Counted from the stretch's first letter, positions 35,579 to 46,432 are shown. The stretch: DNA of 63,601 nt from Leptospiraceae bacterium (GCA_026005135.1 BPKM01000010.1:1-63601); one strand, 5' to 3'. The notes: generated by a model not told the origin, from the sequence alone. Program-made: numbers and translations.

Positions 35579-35991
35579 AATAAATTGTAAATAAAATTAT
35601 TTTGATCATAAATAGCACATTTGGTTAAAGGATAACATATTTCTTGTATCATTTTATTGTTGTTTTGGTTTGGTTTTTTTATTACAGCAATCATTCCATT
35701 CATTAATGCCATACAATATATATCATTATCAAAATCCATATAATATAAGGAACCATAAAGAATAGGACTTTGACTATCTTTAAAATAAATAAGGTTTGTT
35801 ATCCCGTAATTTTGTATTAATTCTTTTTCACTATACGATAATATAACTTTTTCTTTTTTTAAACCTTTAATCTTATTACAAGTTTTGGGGATTTCTTTAT
35901 AGATTTCTACAATTCCTAATATTTGGTATTTTTTTTTATAAAAAGAAAGACAGGAAATAAATATAAAAACTATGAATATTTTAAGTTTCAT
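35569..35991 (-). CDS. Small predicted lipoprotein or exported protein, unknown
   Basis: A 140-residue protein with a hydrophobic leader MKLKIFIVFIFISC; the Cys at residue 14 could be lipidated. The mature part has YKEIPKTCNKIKGLKKEKVIL and a C-terminal CYPLTKCAIYDQNN; three or four Cys could form disulfides. I do not recognise a family. It converges on the LipL41-like gene. Confidence 0.55.
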   Translation of the reverse strand: MKLKIFIVFIFISCLSFYKKKYQILGIVEIYKEIPKTCNKIKGLKKEKVILSYSEKELIQNYGITNLIYFKDSQSPILYGSLYYMDFDNDIYCMALMNGMIAVIKKPNQNNNKMIQEICYPLTKCAIYDQNNFIYNLLKD

Positions 35992-36077
35992 AATAATTAA
36001 TATAATGATTTTTTTATTGCCTTCTTTTTCAATAAAATTTTGTTTTTAAATGATACTGGAATAAAAAATAGACAATA

Positions 36078-37250
36078 ATGATGAATAGTATAAATACAAT
36101 AGAAGAATACGAAGATCAGTTTTTAGCTCCTTATGCATTAAAGAATAAAGAAAATGAAGGAAGAATTCATAAAGAAGATGATGATCCTTATAGAACAAAT
36201 TTTCAAAGAGATAGAGATAGGATTATTCATAGTAAAGCATTTCGAAGGTTAGGTTATAAAACACAGGTTTTTGTCAATACAGAAGGTGATAATTATAGAA
36301 CACGATTAACACATAGTTTAGAAGTAAGTCAGCTTTCTCGTTCTATTGCCAATGTATTAAAATTAAATAAGGATTTTTCCGAAACAATAGCATTAGCACA
36401 TGATTTAGGGCATACACCATTTGGACATGCTGGACAGGATGTTTTGCATAATTTAATGAAGCATCATGGAGGCTTTGAACATAATAAGCAAAGTTTAAGA
36501 ATTGTTACTCTTTTAGAAGAACGTTATCCTTACTGGAAAGGATTAAATTTAACAAAAGCTACATTAAAAGCATTGATGAAATATGGAGAAGTCTATGAAG
36601 ATGATATACATTTAAAAGAATTAAGTAATGAAAAAAAAGAACAATTTCCTCCTTTAGAATGTGTTCTTGTTGATCAATGTGATCGTATTGCATACATTCA
36701 CCACGATATTGAAGATGGAATTGATTCTGGTTTTTTAGAATTAGAACAAATTCTGGAATTAACATATTGGAAAGAACTTAATAAAAAATTAGAAAAAGAA
36801 TATAAAGAATATTTTATTAGAGCCAGGATACCTCATAAAGTTAGAATGTTAATTCGATATTCATTAAATTTATTTATAAAAGATTTTATCGAAAATTCAT
36901 TAAAAAATATAAATAAACTACATTTACTTTCAATTAAAGATGTTTATAAATTATCCATGGAAATAAATCCAATTAAAAGTTCTTCAGAATTTCAAGAAAT
37001 AACTTATGTAACCTATCAATTTCTTAGAGAAAATTTGTATAATCATCCAGAAGTTTTAACAATGTCAAGAAGAGGGGAAAGAATTATAACATTTTTATTC
37101 AATGAATATATTAATTATCCCGAAATGATGCCTAGGCATATTCAGGAAAGGATAAAAGAATATGGATTACATAGAACAGTTTCTGATTATATTTCTGGTA
37201 TGACAGATCGATATGCCCTTAAAAAATATAAAGAATTAATGGAAGGATAA
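36078..37250 (+). CDS. dgt: dGTP triphosphohydrolase (HD superfamily)
   Basis: A 390-residue HD hydrolase converting dGTP or other dNTPs to deoxynucleoside and triphosphate. The signature is complete: DRDRIIHSKAFRRLGYKTQVFV, YRTRLTHSLEVSQLSRSIA (His), AHDLGHTPFGHAGQDVL (His-Asp pair), then DQCDRIAYIHHDIEDGID. The length fits the short bacterial branch (dGTPase-like type 2). ATG at 36078 or 36081. It converges with the met genes with only 2 bp between stops, so termination there must be tight or read-through occurs. Confidence 0.93.
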   Translation: MMNSINTIEEYEDQFLAPYALKNKENEGRIHKEDDDPYRTNFQRDRDRIIHSKAFRRLGYKTQVFVNTEGDNYRTRLTHSLEVSQLSRSIANVLKLNKDFSETIALAHDLGHTPFGHAGQDVLHNLMKHHGGFEHNKQSLRIVTLLEERYPYWKGLNLTKATLKALMKYGEVYEDDIHLKELSNEKKEQFPPLECVLVDQCDRIAYIHHDIEDGIDSGFLELEQILELTYWKELNKKLEKEYKEYFIRARIPHKVRMLIRYSLNLFIKDFIENSLKNINKLHLLSIKDVYKLSMEINPIKSSSEFQEITYVTYQFLRENLYNHPEVLTMSRRGERIITFLFNEYINYPEMMPRHIQERIKEYGLHRTVSDYISGMTDRYALKKYKELMEG

Positions 37251-37252
37251 TA

Positions 37253-37840
37253 TTATTTTTTAATCACATGAGCTAATGCTTGTTCTGCAAATAGATTAGG
37301 AAATAGATAAACTTCTCCTAATTTATGAAAAAAAGCTTCTTTTATAATTTTTAATTGTTTAGAATTACAGAATTCATGAAAATCTTGGATAGAAAAATAC
37401 TGCAAATTAGGACTTTTATACCATGGATATGGCATAGAGGGGGTGACGGGAGTTCTTCCTAAGAACATAATCTGAAAACGTATATTCCAATGAGCAAAAT
37501 TATTATAAGCTATAATTAAATTTTTTCCTACACGAAAAACTTCATCTAAAACTTTATTAGGATCATATAATTCTTGAAAAGTTCCTAATAGTAAAATGTA
37601 ATCAAATGAACCCTGACCATATTGATCTAAACCATCCATAATATCACCCTGGTGTACAACTAATCCTTTTTGAATACATTTAGAAACAAGTTCTGGGTTG
37701 ATTTCTACACCTTCGCCAATAATATTTTTTTCTTCTATAAGTTCTTTTAAAAATGTACCATCCCCGGTACCAAGATCTAAAACCTTAGCACCATAAGGGA
37801 TCCATTCTTTAACTTTATCGTAGACATTCTTATATAGCAT
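37253..37840 (-). CDS. metW: Methionine biosynthesis protein MetW
   Basis: A 195-residue class-I methyltransferase fold, with the SAM loop VLDLGTGDGTFLKEL near residue 20 and GEGVEINPE. The YDYILLLGTFQELYDPNKVLDEVFRVGKN segment and the FAHWNIRFQIMFLGRTPVTPSMPYPWYKSPNLQYFSIQDF region are specific to MetW. MetW partners MetX in homoserine acylation. The start overlaps metX by 11 bp, as in other metXW pairs. Confidence 0.92.
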   Translation of the reverse strand: MLYKNVYDKVKEWIPYGAKVLDLGTGDGTFLKELIEEKNIIGEGVEINPELVSKCIQKGLVVHQGDIMDGLDQYGQGSFDYILLLGTFQELYDPNKVLDEVFRVGKNLIIAYNNFAHWNIRFQIMFLGRTPVTPSMPYPWYKSPNLQYFSIQDFHEFCNSKQLKIIKEAFFHKLGEVYLFPNLFAEQALAHVIKK

Positions 37841-38990
37841 TTAGATTTACTCCATTTTTCGTTAATTGATTAAATTCCAGATCTAAAAAAGAATCTATAA
37901 TAGTTGATAGTTCTTTATTTGGTATTAAAAATGAATCATGTCCATATGGAGTATTTAAATTCATATAAGTAACAGATTTATTTGCTCTTTTTAATAATTT
38001 TACAATTTGTCGCGATTGTTCTGGTGGATATAACCAATCGGATTGAAAACTTATAACAAGAAATTTAGATTTGATATTTCTTATCGCTACATCTGGATTT
38101 TCTATATTCTGAAACCAATCAAACATATCAAGAGCCTTTGTTATATAAAGATAAGAATTTGGATCAAATCGTTTAACAAAACTTTCTCCCTGATATTGTA
38201 AATAACTTTCGACAGAAAAAAAGATAGGAAAGATATCTGATGGTTCAGGGTTTCTTTGTGGCTTTCTTCCAAATTTTTTTTCCATAATTTCTGCACTTAA
38301 ATAGGTTATATGGCCTATCATACGAGCTACTGCTAATCCATGTTCTGGTCTTTTATCAGGTGTATAATTTCCCTGATTCCAATTTGGATCAGACATAATT
38401 GCCTGTCTTCCAACCTCATTAAATGCAATTTGCATCGCTGAATGTGCCATACAGGTTGCAATAGGTATACAAAGATGTACTTTTTCTGGATAATGTAATG
38501 CCCATGTTAATGCCTGCATTCCCCCCATAGAACCACCAATTACCGCAAAAATCTTTTCTATACCAAGATATTCTAATAATAGTGATTGGGCTTTAACCAT
38601 ATCCTGAATAGTAATAGGTGGGAATTCCATATTATAAGGTCGATTTGTTTTAGGATTAATAGAAGTTGGTCCCGTAGAACCATTACAGCCACCTATAACA
38701 TTAGAGCAAATAACAAAAAATCGGTTTGTATCTATTGCTTTATTTGGACCAACATAATCATCCCACCAGCCAATTGCTCCAGTTTCTTTATCCTGTCCAG
38801 CAACTAAAGCATTACCAGATAATGCATGTGTAACAAGAATAACATTGTTTTTTTCTTTATTTAAATTCCCCAATGTTAAATAATTTATATCAACATAGGG
38901 GAATTGATAACCAAAGGTCGTTTCAAATCCAGGTAAACGAACAGTTTGAGTCGAAACAAATCCAACATCAGAATAATATTTTTTAACCAT
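37830..38990 (-). CDS. metX: Homoserine O-acetyltransferase MetX
   Basis: A 386-residue alpha/beta hydrolase-fold acyltransferase. Motifs: FGYQFPYVDINYLTLG, the oxyanion region LVTHALSGNALVAG-like NVILVTHALSGN, WWDDYVGPNKAIDTNRFFVICSNVIGGCNGSTGP, nucleophile Ser in VIGGSMGGMQAL, Asp in SDWLYPPEQ and His in PYGHDSFL. It acylates homoserine for the sulfhydrylation route. Acetyl versus succinyl specificity cannot be read with certainty. It forms an operon metY-metX-metW on the minus strand. Confidence 0.93.
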   Translation of the reverse strand: MVKKYYSDVGFVSTQTVRLPGFETTFGYQFPYVDINYLTLGNLNKEKNNVILVTHALSGNALVAGQDKETGAIGWWDDYVGPNKAIDTNRFFVICSNVIGGCNGSTGPTSINPKTNRPYNMEFPPITIQDMVKAQSLLLEYLGIEKIFAVIGGSMGGMQALTWALHYPEKVHLCIPIATCMAHSAMQIAFNEVGRQAIMSDPNWNQGNYTPDKRPEHGLAVARMIGHITYLSAEIMEKKFGRKPQRNPEPSDIFPIFFSVESYLQYQGESFVKRFDPNSYLYITKALDMFDWFQNIENPDVAIRNIKSKFLVISFQSDWLYPPEQSRQIVKLLKRANKSVTYMNLNTPYGHDSFLIPNKELSTIIDSFLDLEFNQLTKNGVNLNAI

Positions 38991-39012
38991 TTTTTATAAG
39001 TTTATTTGAATA

Positions 39013-40308
<1,296 letters not shown>

Positions 40309-40384
40309 TTACTCCTATTTATATTTTATTGATTTAGAACTTAAATGTAAAGAAATCGAATTCAAAGGTTATTGTCAAACATTA

Positions 40385-40846
40385 TTATTTATTTGATAAG
40401 AATAGTATGATATTTAATAAAAAAACTTCTAAAAATTTAAGGCTAAAATGAGAATCATCAAAGGAATCATTAAAATGGAATAAAATAACAATACCAATAA
40501 AAAATAAAAAATTAAAAATAATAATTTCTTTATTTGTATAATATTTATATAAAAGAATCAATAAAGTTGTAAAAAATAAAAAGAAAGAATAAGGATAATA
40601 AAATAAAATTATAATAAGTGGTAAATAAAAGATATAAATTAAATATCGATTAACGATAAAAAATTGTTCTTTGTCTGAATGATAATAAAAAAAAATATAA
40701 ATTAAAAATGGAATAAGTAAATACAATATATAAAACTTAAACACTTCGAATTTGAAAATATATAATAAAACAAATAAAAATAAATTAGCAGTAATAAAAA
40801 AAATAAATAAAAGAATAGCTTTATTTTGATGTTCCCACATAGACAT
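40385..40846 (-). CDS. Polytopic membrane protein of unknown function
   Basis: A 153-residue, extremely hydrophobic protein with about five membrane helices rich in Phe, Leu, Ile and Tyr (AILLFIFFITANLFLFVLLYIF, LYILYLLIPFLIYIFFYY, and others). No family recognised. It overlaps the exbD-like gene by 26 bp and ends that three-gene unit, so it may be an accessory of the ExbB/ExbD motor. Confidence 0.6.
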   Translation of the reverse strand: MSMWEHQNKAILLFIFFITANLFLFVLLYIFKFEVFKFYILYLLIPFLIYIFFYYHSDKEQFFIVNRYLIYIFYLPLIIILFYYPYSFFLFFTTLLILLYKYYTNKEIIIFNFLFFIGIVILFHFNDSFDDSHFSLKFLEVFLLNIILFLSNK

Positions 40847-41219
40847 TTTTATAATCTAAACGATTTAAAAGATTAATTAATTCTATTACATCACCATGTT
40901 TAGTTTCTTTATCTGCATTAATTAAAATATGCAATTTCTTTTTATCTTCTAAGGTTTTATTTTTAAAAATATTTTGAATTTCGCTTTTATCTATACGTTT
41001 ATTTTTATAATATATATTTCCCTGTTTATCGATGCCAATGATTTCATTATATTGAATTTGCGAATTTTTATTTGAGCCTTTGGGTAGTTGAATTTCTATA
41101 GATGTTAAATAAATACTTGGGGCAGAAATCATAAAAATAATTAATAAAACTAAAATTACATCTGTAAATGGTGTTATATTAATATTACTAATAATATCTT
41201 TATTTTTTTTATTCTTCAT
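40821..41219 (-). CDS. exbD: ExbD/TolR-type energy transducer
   Basis: A 132-residue protein with one N-terminal membrane helix: INITPFTDVILVLLIIFMISAPSIY carries the conserved Asp that conducts protons. The periplasmic domain (IQLPKGSNKNSQ, GIDKQGNIYYKNKRID, HILINADKETKHGDVIELINLLN) is typical. With ExbB it uses the proton gradient to energise an envelope process, classically TonB-dependent uptake or Tol-Pal. No tonB or tolA is adjacent. Confidence 0.9.
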   Translation of the reverse strand: MKNKKNKDIISNINITPFTDVILVLLIIFMISAPSIYLTSIEIQLPKGSNKNSQIQYNEIIGIDKQGNIYYKNKRIDKSEIQNIFKNKTLEDKKKLHILINADKETKHGDVIELINLLNRLDYKNVYVGTSK

Positions 41220-41805
41220 TTTTTATTTTTGTCATTAACAGATTTTGAATTGTTTCTAATTGTATTTCGATTTCTTCGACTGTTTTTCGAAAAAGATTAT
41301 AACCAAAAGAAGAGGGAATAGCAACAATTAAACCAATTGCGGTTGCTATCAGGGCTTCTGCAATTCCTCTATTGATTTCTACCATATTGGTTTCTCCTAA
41401 ATGCATAAAGGAACGTATTATACCAAAAACAGTTCCTAATAAACCTATAAAAGGACTTAAATTACCTAAGGTTGCTAAATAGATAAGATATTTTTCTAAT
41501 AGTAAAATTTCTTTATTATAAAATTGTAAAAAACATTCATCGATTTCTTTCTTTTCTTCTAATTGATTTAATAAAAAAAACCAATTTGAGGAAATAATTT
41601 TATTATTATCATATAAAAATTTTGAAAGATCCTGAATCCTAATAGATTGTTGGGAATTTAGTTTTTCTTCTAAGTTAGATAAAAATTTTTTATAATTATT
41701 ATAAAAAAATATACGTTCAACTATAATAATTAAAACTATAATTAATAAAAGAAACAATATTAAAACAATTGGTCCACCAGAGAAAATAATAAATTTCCAA
41801 TCCAT
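41209..41805 (-). CDS. exbB: MotA/TolQ/ExbB proton-channel protein
   Basis: A 198-residue protein with an N-terminal helix (PIVLILFLLLIIVLIIIVERIFFY) and the conserved channel block LGNLSPFIGLLGTVFGIIRSFMHLG followed by NRGIAEALIATAIGLIVAIPSSFGYNLF. It overlaps exbD by 11 bp. TolQ and ExbB cannot be told apart with certainty; the downstream membrane protein instead of tolA argues for an Exb-like role. Confidence 0.9.
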   Translation of the reverse strand: MDWKFIIFSGGPIVLILFLLLIIVLIIIVERIFFYNNYKKFLSNLEEKLNSQQSIRIQDLSKFLYDNNKIISSNWFFLLNQLEEKKEIDECFLQFYNKEILLLEKYLIYLATLGNLSPFIGLLGTVFGIIRSFMHLGETNMVEINRGIAEALIATAIGLIVAIPSSFGYNLFRKTVEEIEIQLETIQNLLMTKIKNEE

Positions 41806-41947
41806 AAGAATCTAAAATCAAATATTTTTTATATATATGAAGTGCAATTGATTTTTTATTTTTATATATAAATAATTATTAAGAATATGTATTGATTTTT
41901 AATGGATTTATTTTTTAAAATTAATCTAATATTTTAACTTTTAAATA

Positions 41948-42166
41948 TTATGATGCAGAAGATTTTTTTATGTATTGGTTTAAAAATTTTTTTATTTCAT
42001 TTTCACATGTACCACAATTGGTAGAACATTTTGTTACTTTTTGCAATTCTTCGAAAGTAGTGATTTGATTTTCATCAATTGCTTTTTTTAAATCTTCTTC
42101 TGAAAGTCCTAAACATAAACATATTTTTCTTGGACGTAACAATTGATTTAATTCATATATATCCAT
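41948..42166 (-). CDS. BFD-like [2Fe-2S] protein
   Basis: A 72-residue protein with four Cys in BFD spacing: CLC near residue 17 and CSTNCGTC near residue 47, separated by a helical linker (SEEDLKKAIDENQITTFEELQK). Such small domains occur as bacterioferritin-associated ferredoxin or as pieces of NifU and nitrite reductase. The protein is alone here, so its partner is not known. Confidence 0.85.
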   Translation of the reverse strand: MDIYELNQLLRPRKICLCLGLSEEDLKKAIDENQITTFEELQKVTKCSTNCGTCENEIKKFLNQYIKKSSAS

Positions 42167-42182
42167 AACAATTAAAAATTAA

Positions 42183-42198
42183 AGCGCCAGCAGGCGCT
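42183..42198 (-). terminator. Rho-independent terminator of the FecR lipoprotein gene
   Basis: Read on the minus strand, AGCGCC, a TGCT loop and GGCGCT make a strong 6-bp stem, followed by TTTAATTTTTAATTG. It is 15 bp past the stop of the FecR lipoprotein gene and is one of the few GC-rich hairpins in the region. Confidence 0.85.
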
Positions 42199-42212
42199 CT
42201 TTAAGAAAATTT

Positions 42213-43361
42213 TTATTTAAATTCTTGAGATTCTACTTCGTTTTTATTTACTCTGATAATACCTTTAGGTGTATGGATTACCATTATATTTCCTGTTTGT
42301 GCAATTACAGCACCACTAATCTTTTTACCATTTCTTAGAGTAATAATTTCTAACTTGTTATAATATTGTTTAATCTCTTTTTCTGATTTTAATTTTTTCT
42401 TAGAAGCAGATTCTTCTATTTTTTTTAGAATTTGTTCTTCTTTTATTTTTCTTTCTTCTTGTTTTTTTGCAAAAATTTGATCTATATCTTTACCTTCTTC
42501 AATTTGCTTCATTTCTTCTGGATTTAATATGATCATAGTTTCTTTTTCGATTAATAACTCTGGTGCAGGTTCTATTTTTTCTGTTTTTAGAACTTGTGGT
42601 TTTTCTTTTACTTCTTCCACTAATGTCTGAATATCTTCTGTTTGTATTGCACTTTCTAAATTATCAGATTTTTCTGCTTTTTCATTGATTTCAGCTAATT
42701 TCTTTTCTATAGAAGGATCTAATTTTGCAGATTGGTTTTCTTCTATAATAACTTCTTTTTTTTCTAATTCTTTTAATGGCTTTAGAGCTGGATCTTTTTC
42801 GATTTCTTCCTTAGATGCTTTTTCTAATGGAATAACACGTGGCTTTACAGCAACTTTTCCATCCAATACTTTAATAGAACTTGTTTTTTCGAAGGGATCA
42901 ACTTCTACTGTAAATGTTGTACCACGAACACCAGCAATTGCTGTTGGTGTAGCAACTTTAAAATCTTCTTTAGAAGTAGCCTTTTTAATATTAGCTATTA
43001 TATTTCCATTTTCCATTTCTAAATTGGTTTCTCCACCTGCTTCATTAGATAAACTTTTTACACTTAAATAAGTCATTTCTTTAATTCTAATGGCAGATCC
43101 ACTTTTTGTTTGTAGATCAATTTTACCTTTTTCTGTTCTTATAGAATCATCTTCATAGACAAACATTCCCATTTTTGCTGGTATTTCCTGAATATTTCCT
43201 TGTTCATCTTTTCGAATGATTTTAACATCTCCTGATACAAATGTTATTACCATTTTGTTTTTTTCTTGTGTTGTACTTATATCTTTTTGTTCTTTACAAA
43301 ATGGTAATAAACTTATTACTACTATTAATAGTAGTAGTTTGTTATATTTTATTATTTTCAT
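42213..43361 (-). CDS. FecR-domain lipoprotein
   Basis: A 382-residue protein with signal peptide and lipobox (LLLLIVVISLLPFC, Cys about residue 22), then a FecR domain (SGDVKIIRKDEQG, YEDDSIRTEKGKIDLQTKSGSAIRI, TPTAIAGVRGTTFTVEV). A Lys/Glu-rich, probably coiled-coil stretch follows (about residues 190-330). The last 60 residues (LEIITLRNGKKISGAVIAQTGNIMVIHTPKGIIRVNK) match the C terminus of the neighbouring FecR protein. Ribosome site TAGGAGG. It is the third gene of sigma-FecR-FecR; FecR domains relay envelope signals or bind peptidoglycan-related ligands. Confidence 0.85.
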   Translation of the reverse strand: MKIIKYNKLLLLIVVISLLPFCKEQKDISTTQEKNKMVITFVSGDVKIIRKDEQGNIQEIPAKMGMFVYEDDSIRTEKGKIDLQTKSGSAIRIKEMTYLSVKSLSNEAGGETNLEMENGNIIANIKKATSKEDFKVATPTAIAGVRGTTFTVEVDPFEKTSSIKVLDGKVAVKPRVIPLEKASKEEIEKDPALKPLKELEKKEVIIEENQSAKLDPSIEKKLAEINEKAEKSDNLESAIQTEDIQTLVEEVKEKPQVLKTEKIEPAPELLIEKETMIILNPEEMKQIEEGKDIDQIFAKKQEERKIKEEQILKKIEESASKKKLKSEKEIKQYYNKLEIITLRNGKKISGAVIAQTGNIMVIHTPKGIIRVNKNEVESQEFK

Positions 43362-43370
43362 ATAAACCTC

Positions 43371-44462
43371 CTAATGAGTACTTTGATTTGTTTCATAAGT
43401 AATTTCTTTAATTTCTTTAACATTAATTATTAAAATTCCTTGTGTTGTATGTAAAATTACCTGATCTTTTATCTGGGAAGCAATTACACCTTCTAAAATT
43501 CTTCCATCATATAAATGAATTTTTTCAATTCTTCTATTATAGACCTTTTCAATCTCTTTTTTGTTCATTGTATTGGGTATTTTTTTTATTTCTTCCCATA
43601 TTTCTTTATTTTCAATTAATGTTAGATGTTCTTTCATCTCATTAATAATAACATCTATTTCTGAATTTTTTGCATCTTTTTTTTCTATTTTTTTATTTTT
43701 TTTATTATAAAGATACTTTTGATTTGGATTTAATATTCCTATATTTTTTATCTGGATATAATTTGCATTTTTTTCTTTTAGATAAATGGCAACTTTTCCA
43801 TTATGTACATAAATTTCTTCAATATTTTGCGTATTCTTTACAATAAAACATGTTCCACGAACACCAGCAATTGTGGTAGGGGTCTCTACAAAATATTGTT
43901 CTTCCTGGGATAATTTTTCTATATTATGATAACTTTCTCCTTTTTCCTGATGAATAGTCAATATATTATCATTTTTTGCAAGTGTTATAAATGTATTTTC
44001 ATTAATTCTTATATGAGCTTTTTTCTCTAGAAGAATTTCTATATAACTATCTTTATAAGTTTTAATTGATGTATGATTGGTCAATATTGTACCTGGATAA
44101 ACTTTGGATTTTGTTTGTAATGCATTAGGGGAAATAATTTCTGCATTTCCTTTTGTAAATAAAATAATTCCAATTTTTTCTTGATTATTATTATCTATAT
44201 TAGCTTTTGATAGTTTATTTTTATTTTGATTAACTATATCGAATTTAATATTTTGCTCATAAAATAAAAAAGAAATAGTGAAAATAAAAAAAATTGTTGC
44301 TGCAATTTTGATAAAGCTATCTGTATTAAATTGCTTTTTTATATGAAATTCTGGTTCATTTTCTTTGTTAAAATAAATATTTGGATTAAAATATGGAGCT
44401 TTTATATTGGGCCTTGTTTTTAATATTTCTTCTAATATGCTATTTTTTATTTCGTTTTTCAT
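43371..44462 (-). CDS. Membrane-anchored FecR-domain protein, candidate anti-sigma factor
   Basis: A 363-residue protein. The cytoplasmic N terminus has about 50 residues, then one membrane helix (FIKIAATIFFIFTISFLFY). The periplasmic part has a FecR domain (KGNAEIISPNALQTKSKVYPGTILTNH, TPTTIAGVRGTCFIVKN) and ends with KIHLYDGRILEGVIASQIKDQVILHTTQGILIINVKEI, related to the end of the next gene. It lies directly after an ECF sigma factor gene (47 bp), where anti-sigma factors are normally found, and its topology fits that job. Confidence 0.82.
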   Translation of the reverse strand: MKNEIKNSILEEILKTRPNIKAPYFNPNIYFNKENEPEFHIKKQFNTDSFIKIAATIFFIFTISFLFYEQNIKFDIVNQNKNKLSKANIDNNNQEKIGIILFTKGNAEIISPNALQTKSKVYPGTILTNHTSIKTYKDSYIEILLEKKAHIRINENTFITLAKNDNILTIHQEKGESYHNIEKLSQEEQYFVETPTTIAGVRGTCFIVKNTQNIEEIYVHNGKVAIYLKEKNANYIQIKNIGILNPNQKYLYNKKNKKIEKKDAKNSEIDVIINEMKEHLTLIENKEIWEEIKKIPNTMNKKEIEKVYNRRIEKIHLYDGRILEGVIASQIKDQVILHTTQGILIINVKEIKEITYETNQSTH

Positions 44463-44509
44463 ATCTTTTATCTATATTAACAATCTTATTTTAAATTTTT
44501 GCATACAAA

Positions 44510-45076
44510 TTATAAAAATTTTTTATTTTGTGCTATTTTTAATAATTTTTTTTGTATTTTTTGAATTCTTCTTGATATAGAAGAAATACTTTTATTCATA
44601 ATTTCTGCAATTTCTTCTAATTTTAGATCTAAATTATATCTTAAAATGATAATAGTCTTTTCTTCTTGATCTAAATGTTCTAATAATTCATTTAGCATTT
44701 TTTCTTTTATTTTTTGATCTTCAATATTTAAAACTTGTTCTTCTGGGTTTATCTGTGTAGAAGTGTTTTGTTTTGTTTCTATTTCGTCGTTATAACTTAA
44801 TATAACTTGCTTTTTTATTTTACGATAATTATTAATAAATAAATTTTTTGCTGTTTGGAATAAATAAATTTTTGCTTTAGATTCTTCTATAAGTTCTTTA
44901 TCAGAAAAAATTCTTATAAAATTTAAAAATGTATCTTGTAACAGATCACAGGCTAAATGATAATTATTAGTACAACGATATAAATATATTAAAATATCAT
45001 TTGCATATTTTTCGTATATTTCCTTAATTATTTTATTTTTAGATTCGTTTTCTGATTCCGGAACTTTATTTTTCAT
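44510..45076 (-). CDS. ECF-type RNA polymerase sigma factor
   Basis: A 188-residue sigma factor. Region 2 is IYEKYANDILIYLYRCTNNYHLACDLLQDTFLNFIRI, with KAKIYLFQTAKNLFINNYRK after it. Region 4 is EEKTIIILRYNLDLKLEEIAEIMNKSISSISRRIQKIQKKL, with its helix-turn-helix. There is a linker of about 40 residues and no extra domain, as in group-4 sigma factors. It is the first gene of the sigma-FecR-FecR unit and divergent from the outer-membrane protein candidate, which may be a target. Confidence 0.92.
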   Translation of the reverse strand: MKNKVPESENESKNKIIKEIYEKYANDILIYLYRCTNNYHLACDLLQDTFLNFIRIFSDKELIEESKAKIYLFQTAKNLFINNYRKIKKQVILSYNDEIETKQNTSTQINPEEQVLNIEDQKIKEKMLNELLEHLDQEEKTIIILRYNLDLKLEEIAEIMNKSISSISRRIQKIQKKLLKIAQNKKFL

Positions 45077-45178
45077 AGATTGATTTATATCTGTTTTTGT
45101 TCATATTATTAGTATTTATATTTTGTCTACTATTTTATTTTTTTTATGTATTTATTTTTCTATAGATATAGATAATAT

Positions 45179-46432
45179 ATGAGGTTATTAATTTTACTAT
45201 TTATTTTTCTTTATTCTTCAATAGTATTATATGCTGAAAGTAGTATTATGTCTTATTATAATAAAGATTTGATGCTTAATAGTGATAATAATCCTTCATA
45301 TTTGTATTATTATAAATCTAACTTAGAACAATATAATTTTTCTTTATTATCTATGTATAAAAATAAAAATAATTATTCTATTAATTTTAATACAGAAATA
45401 TTTTTTAATTTTTATAAATTTCAGATTTTTGGTGGTAATTTTTATTTAAATACATTATGGAATCGTTCCGTTTTTTTAAGAGATGATTTTTCCAATGAAC
45501 ATGAATTTTTTCAAATTAGAAAGAAAAAGGGAGTCTTTACTTCTCTTTGGCTTTATAGATATTTAGTAGCAATTGGTTATTTTTATTTAGAAGATTTAAG
45601 TAAAGGAATCTATTTTAATACAAAAAATACAATCATTTTGTGGGATTTTTACAAAAAAAAGTATATAATATATAATATCATCAATACAAAAAAATTTTAC
45701 TCGTTTATCAATATTGCAGGTGAAAAAAAACAAATTTATGGTTATTATTCATTTAATTATAATGATAAAATTAATCACTTTAGTTTTTTTATTTTACGTA
45801 AAATTTATTGGGATCAATATGAATTTTTTACAGATCAATATATAAATACAAATAGATTAAAAAAATTTTCTTATTATACAAATTTAAATTATGAACGTAG
45901 TATATTTTGCATAGATATAAATTTTTTTCTTAAAGGGAATATTATTTATAATAAAAATCAACTTTCTTTTAAAGTATTTGATAGTTCTATATTTAAAATT
46001 TTCACTGGTTTTTCTTATTTAGAAAAACAACTTGAAAATAAAGATAAAAATGTATTAATTCGTTATAATTTAACATTTCTTTTAATAAAAAATTTAATCT
46101 ATCGATTTAATTTCGAAATGGATAAAAATCAAACGATATTTAAATTAAAGTCTGGTTGGGACAAGAAACAACGTTTTTATATTGGTATTTTTTATCAAAA
46201 TTACAATATAAAGAAAATTCAGAATAGTTTTGATTTTTTTAATGTAAATATTGATACTAATTTTATTCAAAATATTTTAATCGATAGAGTATATACGGGA
46301 ATATATTTAGAAACACAAATTAAATTAAATAATATTTTATTTTATTCAAACTATATTTATCAGATTCGTTATATACAATCCAATAAGAAAGAAAATCAAA
46401 TTCTGGATATAAAATTTGCTCTACATTTATAA
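45179..46432 (+). CDS. Exported, probably outer-membrane beta-barrel protein, unknown family
   Basis: A 417-residue protein with signal peptide MRLLILLFIFLYSSIVLYA. The mature part alternates short aromatic/polar strands with turns (YNFSLLSMYKNKNNYSINFNTEIFF, YKFQIFGGNFYLN, ...) and ends in a strand with final aromatic/hydrophobic residues (ILDIKFALHL), as outer-membrane barrels do. I recognise no family. It is divergent from the ECF sigma gene (102-bp gap) and overlaps the pssA stop by 6 bp. Confidence 0.7.
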   Translation: MRLLILLFIFLYSSIVLYAESSIMSYYNKDLMLNSDNNPSYLYYYKSNLEQYNFSLLSMYKNKNNYSINFNTEIFFNFYKFQIFGGNFYLNTLWNRSVFLRDDFSNEHEFFQIRKKKGVFTSLWLYRYLVAIGYFYLEDLSKGIYFNTKNTIILWDFYKKKYIIYNIINTKKFYSFINIAGEKKQIYGYYSFNYNDKINHFSFFILRKIYWDQYEFFTDQYINTNRLKKFSYYTNLNYERSIFCIDINFFLKGNIIYNKNQLSFKVFDSSIFKIFTGFSYLEKQLENKDKNVLIRYNLTFLLIKNLIYRFNFEMDKNQTIFKLKSGWDKKQRFYIGIFYQNYNIKKIQNSFDFFNVNIDTNFIQNILIDRVYTGIYLETQIKLNNILFYSNYIYQIRYIQSNKKENQILDIKFALHL

